Below are positions 1 to 5,042 of a DNA stretch of 6,373 nt, one piece after another. Numbering within the stretch: position 1 is the stretch's first letter; each line of letters opens with the position of its first letter. Made by a program: the position numbers and the translations under genes. The notes beneath the pieces were generated by a model. The model did no database searches, was not told where the DNA came from, and was given only the letters and a program-made list of their open reading frames with translations. The stretch spans positions 1 through 6,373 of the forward strand of contig DVHV01000125.1 in NCBI GenBank assembly GCA_018711775.1, read 5' to 3'. This DNA comes from Candidatus Onthocola stercoravium (lineage in GTDB: Bacteria > Bacillota_I > Bacilli_A > RF39 > UBA660).

Positions 1-84
1 TTAAATAAAGTATTAAAAAAATAAATTCAAATTACAATTTAGTGATCTGTTAAGTAAATAGTAATTCGAAAGTGAGAGTGTAAT

Positions 85-702
85 ATGAAAAAAATTTTAA
101 TTCACGGATCAGGACACAAAGCAACAAGTTGGGACAAAACAATAGAATACATTAAAAATAATAATGATATATTATGCCCAGAACTATCTTCAATTCTTGA
201 TGGTAAAGTAGCAAGCTACGATAATTTATATTCTTCGTTTGTAAAATATTGTAATAATATCGATAAAAAAATTGATTTGTGTGGTCTTTCTCTTGGTGGA
301 ATTTTAGCTTTGAATTATTCTTTAGATTTTCCTAATAAAGTAAATTCACTTATTTTAATTGGCACTCCCCACAAAGTACCTAAATTTATGTTTAGTATTC
401 AAAATGTAATTTTTAAATTTTTACCAAAATCGCTTTTTGAAACTATGGCTTTTAATAAAAAGAATACTTTTATTTTGGGAAACTCAATGAAAAAATTAGA
501 TTTTAGCAATAAAGTTTCAAAAATTAAATGTCCGACTTTAATAATATGTGGTGAAAAAGATAATACAAATATAAAATCAGCATATTATTTATCCGAGAAC
601 ATCAAAGATTCAAAATTAGAAATTGTTAAAAATACTGGTCATATTATAAATGAAGAAAACCCAAAAGAACTTGTTGTGCTAATTAACAACTTTTGGCAAT
701 AA
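85..702 (+). CDS. alpha/beta-hydrolase family protein
   Basis: A 205-residue cytoplasmic protein with the alpha/beta-hydrolase fold. The sequence shows an oxyanion-hole segment HGSG at residues 7-10, a nucleophile elbow GLSLGG at 67-72 (Ser69), the acid in GEKDN (Asp159) and the catalytic histidine in NTGHIINE (His186). The Ser-Asp-His triad is therefore complete and in the usual order. There is no signal peptide. The segment between the elbow and the acid (about 95-145) is basic and hydrophobic and forms a short cap, so the protein is compact for the family. Substrate cannot be read from sequence; a small ester or lipid-like molecule is a family-level guess. The ATG at 85 follows a modest SD-like AGTGAG (71-76). 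The next ORF starts 21 bases downstream, with no terminator between them, so this gene may be co-transcribed with the small ORF and rarA. Confidence 0.9.
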   Translation: MKKILIHGSGHKATSWDKTIEYIKNNNDILCPELSSILDGKVASYDNLYSSFVKYCNNIDKKIDLCGLSLGGILALNYSLDFPNKVNSLILIGTPHKVPKFMFSIQNVIFKFLPKSLFETMAFNKKNTFILGNSMKKLDFSNKVSKIKCPTLIICGEKDNTNIKSAYYLSENIKDSKLEIVKNTGHIINEENPKELVVLINNFWQ

Positions 703-710
703 AGGTTAGA

Positions 711-717
711 AAAGAGG
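711..717 (+). promoter_or_regulatory. Ribosome binding site for the small ORF at 724
   Basis: AAAGAGG lies 6 bases before the ATG at 724. It is the main evidence that the 43-codon ORF is translated, because nothing else nearby would use it: the next ATG in any frame with its own SD is rarA at 810. Confidence 0.5.
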
Positions 718-723
718 TTTATT

Positions 724-855
724 ATGAGTAAAGATATTATTAAAAATATAGAAGAATTAAAGGAATTACAAACAAATTTAAAAAAATATAATAAACAGGA
801 GGCAAATTTATGGAACAAACTTCTTTATTTGATGTACCTAAGTATGAACCGTTAG
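724..855 (+). CDS. possible small protein, 43 residues, overlapping rarA
   Basis: A short ORF starting with ATG after the SD AAAGAGG (spacing 6) and ending at TAG 853-855, 46 bases inside rarA and in a different frame. I do not recognise a family. Residues 1-29 lie outside rarA and are lysine- and glutamate-rich. Hydrophobic residues at 5, 6, 9, 12, 15 and 19 suggest one amphipathic helix. Residues 30-43 are the rarA start read in another frame, so their hydrophobic, tryptophan- and methionine-containing sequence may carry no selection. It may be a genuine micro-protein, a leader that couples rarA translation to upstream ribosomes, or a chance ORF in AT-rich DNA. Ribosomes translating it would cross the rarA SD at 797-802. 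Conservation of residues 1-29 in relatives would decide between these. Confidence 0.4.
   Translation: MSKDIIKNIEELKELQTNLKKYNKQEANLWNKLLYLMYLSMNR
765..792 (+). promoter_or_regulatory. candidate promoter for rarA inside the small ORF
   Basis: ATTACA at 765-770 (four of six to TTGACA), a 16-base spacer and a perfect TATAAT at 787-792. A start about 7 bases after the -10 box falls at 797-800, inside the rarA SD AGGAGG (797-802), giving a leader of only about 10-13 bases. This is motif evidence only, and AT-rich DNA yields chance TATAAT. The same geometry recurs before two other genes in the window. Confidence 0.4.
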
Positions 856-2144
856 CATCGAGAATGCGACCTAAAAATTTAAGTGAATTTGTTGGTCAAA
901 CTCATCTTGTTGGCCCAGGTAAAATTTTGCGTAAAATGATTGAAAGTGATAATGTCTCATCGATGATTTTCTGGGGACCTCCGGGAGTAGGTAAGACAAC
1001 ACTTGCTCGCATTATTGCTCATGAAACTAAATTGGACTTTATTACGTTTTCTGCAGTAACATCTGGCATTAAAGAAATAAAATCTGTCATGGAAGATGCT
1101 GATAATAACAAAAAGATGGGGATTAAAACAATTGTGTTTGTTGATGAAATTCATCGTTTTAATAAAGCCCAACAAGATGCTTTCTTACCATTTGTTGAAA
1201 AAGGCTCTATTGTTTTAATCGGAGCAACAACGGAAAATCCTTCGTTTGAAATTAATAACGCGTTACTTTCTAGATGCCGAGTTTTTGTATTAAAAGAATT
1301 AGCAACTGAAGATATCTTAGCATTATTAAAAAGAGCATTAAGTGATTCGCGTGGTTTTGGTAATGAACATATCGATATTTCGGAAGAAAACTTAAAATTT
1401 ATTGCAGCATTTGCTAATGGGGATGCTAGAAGTGCTCTAACTACTCTTGATATGATTGTAACTAATGCTCCAGTAACAAAGGATGGCTCTATCAATGTTA
1501 CTAAAGAGATTGTTGAAGAATGTCTAAGTAAAAAGACCTTACTTTATGATAAAAATGGGGAAGAACATTACAACATAATTTCTGCTTTACATAAATCGAT
1601 GCGTAATAGTGATCCTGATGCTGCCGTTTATTGGCTGGCTCGTATGCTAGAAGCCGGGGAAGATCCAATTTATATTGCTAGAAGAATAACTCGTTTTGCT
1701 TCTGAAGATATAGGACTAGCAGATACTAACGCTTTAAATGTTGCTATTAATGTTTATCATGCTTGCCATTTTATTGGCATGCCTGAATGTAATGTTCATC
1801 TAGCAGAAGCCGTAATCTATATGTCGCTTGCTCCTAAATCTAATGCTTGTGATGTAGCATACCAATTAGCCAGTAGTGATGCTAAAAATACTCTAGCAGA
1901 ACCTGTTCCTTTACAAATTCGTAATGCTCCAACTAAATTGATGCAAGAACTTAACTATGGTAAGGGCTACAAATTTGCTCATGATTATGAAGATAAACTT
2001 ACCACGATGGATTGTCTACCTGCATCACTTTTAGGGAAGACTTACTATAATCCAAGTAAACAAGGAAATGAAATTCGTTTTAAAGAAAGATTAGAAAAAA
2101 TAAAAGAATGGAAAAAAGCCCATAAACAAAATGACAATAAGTAA
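810..2144 (+). CDS. rarA: replication-associated recombination protein A, AAA+ ATPase (RarA/MgsA)
   Basis: RarA (MgsA in E. coli; Mgs1/WRNIP1 in eukaryotes) is a tetrameric AAA+ ATPase related to clamp-loader and RuvB proteins. It works with SSB at stalled forks and DNA ends to control recombination. The 444 residues match the usual family length. Visible motifs are the N-terminal LASRMRPKNLSEFVGQ segment (15-30), Walker A GPPGVGKT (56-63), Walker B FVDEIH (110-115), sensor 1 GATTEN (138-143), the likely arginine finger in SRCR (Arg155) and sensor 2 GDARSAL (204-210). The C-terminal tetramerisation region includes HYNIISALHKS (253-263) and a conserved DPDAAVYWLARMLEAGEDP segment (268-286). 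All ATPase residues are present, so the gene looks intact. The start is ATG at 810 with a full AGGAGG at 797-802. It ends in a hairpin terminator over its stop codon. Confidence 0.98.
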   Translation: MEQTSLFDVPKYEPLASRMRPKNLSEFVGQTHLVGPGKILRKMIESDNVSSMIFWGPPGVGKTTLARIIAHETKLDFITFSAVTSGIKEIKSVMEDADNNKKMGIKTIVFVDEIHRFNKAQQDAFLPFVEKGSIVLIGATTENPSFEINNALLSRCRVFVLKELATEDILALLKRALSDSRGFGNEHIDISEENLKFIAAFANGDARSALTTLDMIVTNAPVTKDGSINVTKEIVEECLSKKTLLYDKNGEEHYNIISALHKSMRNSDPDAAVYWLARMLEAGEDPIYIARRITRFASEDIGLADTNALNVAINVYHACHFIGMPECNVHLAEAVIYMSLAPKSNACDVAYQLASSDAKNTLAEPVPLQIRNAPTKLMQELNYGKGYKFAHDYEDKLTTMDCLPASLLGKTYYNPSKQGNEIRFKERLEKIKEWKKAHKQNDNK

Positions 2145-2173
2145 CAAATTAATAGTAGATTTGTTACTTTTAT
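2139..2173 (+). terminator. hairpin terminator overlapping the rarA stop codon
   Basis: An 11-bp perfect stem pairs 2139-2149 with 2159-2169 around a 9-base loop, and a T-rich TTTTATT tract (2168-2174) follows. The rarA TAA (2142-2144) lies inside the left arm. The stem holds only two G-C pairs, so termination may be incomplete. No + strand readthrough signal is visible and no converging gene shares it. Confidence 0.55.
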
Positions 2174-2175
2174 TG

Positions 2176-2192
2176 TATAATTATTTTAGGTG
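2176..2192 (+). promoter_or_regulatory. candidate promoter and SD for the flavodoxin gene, very short leader
   Basis: TATAAT at 2176-2181 sits just after the rarA terminator. The expected start, 7 bases beyond the box, is A2188, the first base of the SD-like AGGTG (2188-2192). The ATG is at 2198, so the leader would be about 10 bases. The -35 region, at about 2153-2158, is poor and lies in the terminator loop, so strength is doubtful. Confidence 0.45.
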
Positions 2193-2197
2193 TTAAT

Positions 2198-2725
2198 ATG
2201 AACAATATCATAATTTATGGTTCTATTTATGGAACTACCAAAATGTATGCTGAAGGGTTGGCTAGAGAAACTAAAATTTCTGCAATTCCTTTTAAAGATC
2301 TAGATGATATCAATAATTATGATACCATAATATATTTTGGAGCATTATACGCCGGAGGTGTATTAGGTCTAGCTAAGACTTTCAAAAAACTAAGAGATAT
2401 TAAAGATAAAAAAATAATCATAGCAACTGTGGGCCTTGCTGATCCAACCGAGGAAATCAATATAACTAATATTAGGAATAATTTAAAAGTGCAATTATCT
2501 AAAGAAATTTTAAATAATGCCAAAATATTTCACTTGCGTGGAGGAATTGATTATAAAAAACTTGGTTTTGCTCACAAAACAATGATGAGTTTACTTTATA
2601 AGAAAACAAAACATATGAAAGAAGAAAAGATGACACCTGAAGATAAAGCAATTATTGCTACCTATAATAAAAAAGTATATTTTGTGGATTTGAATAAGTT
2701 AAATGATATAATAAAGGAAATATAA
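2198..2725 (+). CDS. flavodoxin domain protein (Flavodoxin_5/HemG-like family)
   Basis: A 175-residue protein resembling the flavodoxin_5 group, which binds FMN and includes HemG-type oxidases and many uncharacterised Firmicutes flavoproteins. After a first beta strand (NNIIIYGS) comes the FMN phosphate loop GSIYGTT (8-14) and helix KMYAEGLA. YDTIIYFGALYAGGVLG (41-57) and the GLADP segment (79-83) should flank the flavin ring. HLRGGIDYKKL (112-122), followed by HKTMMSLLYKK, is typical of this subgroup. No iron-sulfur motif, partner reductase or heme gene is present nearby, so a redox carrier or small flavoenzyme is the safest call and true HemG activity is not supported. It is cytoplasmic, with no signal peptide. 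It appears to head an operon with the 55-residue protein and two membrane proteins; gaps are 26 and 2 bases, then a 4-base overlap. Confidence 0.88.
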   Translation: MNNIIIYGSIYGTTKMYAEGLARETKISAIPFKDLDDINNYDTIIYFGALYAGGVLGLAKTFKKLRDIKDKKIIIATVGLADPTEEINITNIRNNLKVQLSKEILNNAKIFHLRGGIDYKKLGFAHKTMMSLLYKKTKHMKEEKMTPEDKAIIATYNKKVYFVDLNKLNDIIKEI

Positions 2726-2751
2726 GTTGAAAATTAGGAAAGGATGATAAT

Positions 2752-2919
2752 ATGTATAAAACTGTAGTAATAGAGTATACTCCTGGAGCTGATAAGATGG
2801 CAGAAAAAATTGAAGAAACTGCTAATGCTATGTATGAACACGGTTATGTTTTGGTTACAATGTCTATAACTGGTTCTGCAAAAGCAATTTTGGTATTTAA
2901 AAAAGATAGAGAGGATTAA
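2752..2919 (+). CDS. small DUF4177-like protein, 55 residues
   Basis: The ATG at 2752 follows the SD AAAGGA (2739-2744, spacing 7), and the frame closes with TAA at 2917-2919. The predicted order is strand (KTVVIEY, 3-9), helix (ADKMAEKIEETANAMYEHG, 13-31), strand (YVLVTMSI, 32-39) and strand (AKAILVFKK, 43-51). This strand-helix-strand-strand layout, with a 'GYVLV' turn after the helix and an 'AILVF' final strand, resembles the short DUF4177 family, whose function is unknown. The assignment is by pattern only. The SD of the next gene (AGAGAGGA, 2908-2915) lies within its last codons and the next ATG is 2 bases past the stop, so the two are probably coupled. It has no signal peptide or membrane segment and is likely cytoplasmic. 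Confidence 0.8.
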   Translation: MYKTVVIEYTPGADKMAEKIEETANAMYEHGYVLVTMSITGSAKAILVFKKDRED

Positions 2920-2921
2920 TT

Positions 2922-3134
2922 ATGCTAAAGAAATTAAAATTGAGTGCAGCCTTAATAATAATAGGAGAACTATTATCTTGGACCCAAAATTATTTTGCCA
3001 GTGATGCAACTAGTAATTTTTCTGAATTTACCTCTGGTGTTTTATTAGGACTTTCTGTTGGTATGAAATTAATAGGTATAATACTAATTATACTTTTGAT
3101 AGTTAAATATCCTAAAGAAGAAAAAAATTCATGA
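2922..3134 (+). CDS. small two-helix membrane protein, 70 residues
   Basis: I do not recognise a family. The protein has a basic start (MLKKLK), a hydrophobic segment at about 8-20 (AALIIIGELLSW), a polar, Ser/Thr-rich stretch at 21-38 and a strong membrane helix at about 39-61 (GVLLGLSVGMKLIGIILIILLIV). It then ends in a charged tail, KYPKEEKNS. A two-pass hairpin with both ends inside is the likely topology. The ATG at 2922 has a strong SD, AGAGAGGA (2908-2915). Its stop TGA overlaps the start of the next membrane gene as ATGA (3131-3134), so the two are probably translationally coupled and may work together. The organism-wide role is unknown. Confidence 0.85.
   Translation: MLKKLKLSAALIIIGELLSWTQNYFASDATSNFSEFTSGVLLGLSVGMKLIGIILIILLIVKYPKEEKNS
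3072..3086 (+). repeat. 15-bp exact direct repeat, copy 1
   Basis: ATAGGTATAATACTA occurs here and again at 3518-3532. Both copies are codon-aligned and encode IGIIL in a membrane helix. It may be chance in AT-rich, Ile/Leu-rich coding DNA. It also contains TATAAT. Confidence 0.4.
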
Positions 3135-3652
3135 AAATAAAAAATTATATTTTACATCCGATAAGTATGTTTATTATCGGTTTATTAACAGGTATCATAA
3201 CTAAACTTATCGATATTCATTTCCGAGTTCAACACTTTGGCTTTTCTTTAAGTGATGTTTTTTCAGAACTGGGTATCTGGATTTTAATCGGTGTAATTAT
3301 TTCTTTATTTAGTAAGAATAAAAAGTATGCTATGCTAAATATATTTTTGTTTTCTATTAGTATGCTCATAACTTATTACATTATTGCTGAGGTAACCAAC
3401 TCTATTTATAGTTGGACATTTATTAAAGGGTGGAGTGTATTTGCATGTTTTTCTCCGCTGCTTGCTTACTTAGTAACACTTACTAAAGAAAAATGGATAG
3501 TATCTTTAATAATAAAGATAGGTATAATACTAGTGTACCTTATAACAGATATAATTATTTTCGGAGGTCCTCGCATTTATGATATAGTATTTATATTTAT
3601 TCTAATTTATTTGTTATTTATCAAAAAATATAAGAAAACTGATATATGTTAA
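3131..3652 (+). CDS. polytopic membrane protein of unknown function, 173 residues
   Basis: A hydrophobic protein that I do not assign to a family. About six membrane segments can be seen, near 8-25, 43-60, 66-87, 102-117, 121-144 and 148-165, separated by short basic loops such as SKNKKY (61-66) and KEK (119-121). The C-terminus is basic (IKKYKKTDIC), which suggests it is cytoplasmic. A loop with IHFRVQHFGFSLSD (29-42) carries two histidines and several aromatic residues. There is no transporter signature, ATPase or catalytic motif. It has no strong SD of its own and starts within the ATGA overlap with the upstream two-helix protein, so its translation probably depends on that gene. It is the last gene of the flavodoxin unit; a weak hairpin and the promoter of the XRE regulator follow. 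Confidence 0.88.
   Translation: MKIKNYILHPISMFIIGLLTGIITKLIDIHFRVQHFGFSLSDVFSELGIWILIGVIISLFSKNKKYAMLNIFLFSISMLITYYIIAEVTNSIYSWTFIKGWSVFACFSPLLAYLVTLTKEKWIVSLIIKIGIILVYLITDIIIFGGPRIYDIVFIFILIYLLFIKKYKKTDIC
3518..3532 (+). repeat. 15-bp exact direct repeat, copy 2
   Basis: Identical to 3072-3086 and in the same codon phase (IGIIL, residues 130-134 of the membrane protein). Confidence 0.4.
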
Positions 3653-3681
3653 AAAACTTTGCGTAATTTCCAAAGCTTTTT
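3652..3681 (+). terminator. weak hairpin after the membrane gene
   Basis: CTTTG (3657-3661) pairs with CAAAG (3671-3675) around a 9-base loop. Across an unpaired C3676, flanking A (3652-3656) and T (3677-3681) runs can extend the stem and act as the T-tract. The core has only 5 pairs, so this is a possible rather than clear terminator. Confidence 0.3.
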
Positions 3682-3705
3682 GGTAGATAGAAAAATTGCT
3701 ATAAT
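3670..3705 (+). promoter_or_regulatory. extended -10 promoter of the XRE regulator with an upstream dyad
   Basis: TGCTATAAT at 3697-3705 is a perfect extended -10 element (TGn plus TATAAT). The -35 region at about 3677-3682 (TTTTTG) is weak, as is common with extended -10 promoters. Transcription should start near 3712, leaving a leader of about 22 bases that contains the SD GAGGTGA (3720-3726). A dyad, CCAAA (3670-3674) and TTTGG (3679-3683), overlaps the -35 region and could be an operator for autoregulation by the downstream XRE protein; that link is inference. Confidence 0.6.
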
Positions 3706-3733
3706 ATATAATTGATGCCGAGGTGAGAAAATT

Positions 3734-4303
3734 ATGGATTTAGGAAACAAAATTTTAAAATTAAGAAAGGAAAAAGGTTATTCGCAAGAAGACCTAGCCG
3801 AAAAATTAGATGTTACAAGGCAAACAATATCTAATTGGGAATTAGGTAGTACCCAGCCCAATCCCGAACAACTAAAAGGCTTATCGAAAATACTCAATGT
3901 AAGTATTGATGAACTTTTAGATAACGATATTAAAGGTGTCATTGTCGAAAAAGTGTCTAATACCGAAAAACTGGCGGGTATCATTATTAAAATACTTAAA
4001 GTTTTTGGTATTCTTATAATTCTTTATGTTGTTTTAATGTTTGTTGCTTTAATTGCTTTTATGACTTTTCGTAAAGAATCAACTGATTCAGTTGATAATA
4101 ATGCTATTAGTGCAACACTAAACTGTTCTATTGAAGAACAGGAGTATACCATAACTATTGGTGATGGTGAATATTTTAATTGTCCTGAGTGTAGCAGTGA
4201 TATGCAAATCTATTTGAAAGATATTACTGATTGGGCAAACATTGACCATAGTGTTGAAAATATTGAAAATTATTTTTCTGAAAATGGTGGAACTTGTAAT
4301 TAA
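3734..4303 (+). CDS. membrane-anchored XRE-family regulator with cysteine-containing outer domain
   Basis: The 189-residue protein begins with a Cro/C1-type helix-turn-helix (residues 6-61). It has the typical KLRKEKGYSQEDLAEKL and VTRQTISNWELGSTQPNP pattern, then LKGLSKILNVSIDELL. A linker follows, then one strong membrane segment at about 88-110 (KVFGILIILYVVLMFVALIAFM). With the DNA-binding part inside, residues 112-189 should face outward. This outer part has four cysteines: 131, 150 and 153 (CPEC), and 188 near the C-terminus. It could bind a metal or form disulfides, and may be the sensing part. XRE proteins with one membrane helix are common in Firmicutes, but this tail matches no domain I can name. 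It has its own extended -10 promoter and SD, and a strong terminator over its stop codon. Plausible targets are its own promoter and the upstream membrane genes. Confidence 0.9.
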   Translation: MDLGNKILKLRKEKGYSQEDLAEKLDVTRQTISNWELGSTQPNPEQLKGLSKILNVSIDELLDNDIKGVIVEKVSNTEKLAGIIIKILKVFGILIILYVVLMFVALIAFMTFRKESTDSVDNNAISATLNCSIEEQEYTITIGDGEYFNCPECSSDMQIYLKDITDWANIDHSVENIENYFSENGGTCN

Positions 4304-4330
4304 GATGGATTAATTTTAATTCATCTTTTT
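4302..4330 (+). terminator. rho-independent terminator overlapping the XRE gene stop
   Basis: 4302-4312 pairs with 4317-4327 (ten Watson-Crick pairs and one G-T pair) around a 4-base loop, and TTTTT (4326-4330) follows. The left arm includes the last bases of the TAA stop at 4301-4303. It isolates the regulator from the acetyltransferase unit. Confidence 0.75.
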
Positions 4331-4333
4331 GTA

Positions 4334-4353
4334 TGTTATAATACCTATAGGAG
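4334..4353 (+). promoter_or_regulatory. extended -10 promoter and SD of the acetyltransferase unit, very short leader
   Basis: TGTTATAAT at 4334-4342 is a full extended -10 element. The expected start, 7 bases past the box, is A4349, the first base of the SD AGGAG (4349-4353). The ATG is at 4360, so the leader would be 11 bases. The -35 region falls in the terminator hairpin and is poor. Confidence 0.6.
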
Positions 4354-4359
4354 TACATT

Positions 4360-4767
4360 ATGAAAATAAGTTATAAAATTAATGCTGAAGAGTTTTACAC
4401 TTTACGTAAGTCTGTTAATTGGAAAGATGTTGGAGCATCTCAGTTATCTGTTGCACTAGAAAATTCTATGTATGTTGTAGGTATCTATGAAAATGATTCT
4501 TTAGTTGCTATGGGAAGAATGGTTGGAGATAAAGTTTTCAAAGGTTTACTTACAGATATTATTGTAAGCCCTGATTATCAAAATAAAGGTTATGGTAAAA
4601 TTGTTGTTACAGAACTTTTGAAACTTGCTCAAGAAAATATGCAGGATGGAGACCTAATGTGCATTGAAGCAGCTCCAACAAATGGCAACATTCCATTTTA
4701 TATAAAGTGTGGTATGAAACATAAGCCTGAAGAACAAGAAGGCGTTTATATTTGGTTGAAAAAGTAG
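4360..4767 (+). CDS. GNAT-family N-acetyltransferase
   Basis: A 135-residue single-domain GNAT, expected to move an acetyl group from acetyl-CoA to an amine. The central strand and acetyl-CoA pyrophosphate loop are clear: DIIVSPDYQNKGYGK (66-80), containing the Q-x-x-G-x-G motif A (74-79). Before it comes the usual strand pair, YVVGIYENDSLVAMGRMVGD (38-57). After it come helix VVTELLKLAQ (82-91), strand LMCIEAAP (99-106) and motif B NIPFYIKCGMK (110-120), where Tyr114 may serve as the general acid. The substrate is unknown. Start ATG 4360 has SD AGGAG at 6 bases. It leads an operon with a second, very short GNAT 17 bases downstream. Resistance-type or ribosomal-protein-type roles cannot be separated by sequence alone. 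Confidence 0.92.
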   Translation: MKISYKINAEEFYTLRKSVNWKDVGASQLSVALENSMYVVGIYENDSLVAMGRMVGDKVFKGLLTDIIVSPDYQNKGYGKIVVTELLKLAQENMQDGDLMCIEAAPTNGNIPFYIKCGMKHKPEEQEGVYIWLKK

Positions 4768-4773
4768 AAAGGA
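4768..4773 (+). promoter_or_regulatory. SD that sets the start of the second GNAT at 4785
   Basis: AAAGGA lies 11 bases before ATG 4785, just after the upstream stop codon (4765-4767). The only earlier in-frame start is TTG at 4752, inside the upstream gene, with no SD at the right distance. ATG 4785 is preferred. Confidence 0.6.
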
Positions 4774-4784
4774 AAGTATATAGA

Positions 4785-5042
4785 ATGATTGAAGTTATTT
4801 TTGAAAAAGAAAAAAATAGAGCCATAGCAACTGATAACGGAAGTATCATCGGTGAATGTGATTTTATTATTCAAGAAAATGCTTGGAATATAGTGCATAC
4901 AATTGTTAATTCTAAGTATCAAGGTCAAGGTATTGCAAGAAAATTAGTTGAAAGTATTATAGATAATGCTAAAGAAGCAAAAATAAAAGTCATTGCTGAT
5001 TGTTCTTATGCTAAAAAAGTGCTAGATGAGAGTAAACAATGA
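4785..5042 (+). CDS. short GNAT-like acetyltransferase, YjdJ/NATD1 type
   Basis: An 85-residue protein matching the short GNAT group known as N-acetyltransf_CG (E. coli YjdJ, human NATD1). Features in order are an early strand (MIEVIFEKEKNRAIAT), a second strand (SIIGECDFII, 20-29), NIVHTIVNSKYQGQGIARKL (35-54) and the segment KIKVIADCSYAKKVL (66-80). The acetyl-CoA loop is QGQGIA (46-51), and the 'HT.V' and 'CSYA' residues are hallmarks of this subfamily, which lacks the C-terminal half of a full GNAT. Its members are normally about 90-100 residues, so this is not a truncation. The substrate is unknown. Starting at TTG 4752 would add 11 residues inside the previous gene and is less likely. 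Its stop overlaps the next start as ATGA (5039-5042). Confidence 0.87.
   Translation: MIEVIFEKEKNRAIATDNGSIIGECDFIIQENAWNIVHTIVNSKYQGQGIARKLVESIIDNAKEAKIKVIADCSYAKKVLDESKQ

Noticed and set aside
1..84. Promoter or gene end upstream of the hydrolase
   Set aside because: TACAAT at 33-38 is a five-of-six match to a -10 box but has no usable -35. All frames are closed by stops, so nothing can be supported here.
957..1495. Minus-strand ORFs of 72 and 114 codons opposite rarA
   Set aside because: They lie wholly inside rarA, which has all its AAA+ motifs. They have no SD and no recognisable family and are shadows of a conserved gene. The same holds for the minus-strand ORFs at 2317-2523, 3778-3984, 4607-4928 and 5125-5370.
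2198..2725. Protoporphyrinogen oxidase HemG
   Set aside because: The flavodoxin fold and subgroup resemblance are visible, but no heme genes are nearby and the subgroup holds many uncharacterised flavoproteins.
4752..4784. TTG start at 4752 for the second GNAT
   Set aside because: It adds 11 residues read from inside the upstream gene and has no SD. ATG 4785 with AAAGGA upstream matches the usual protein start.
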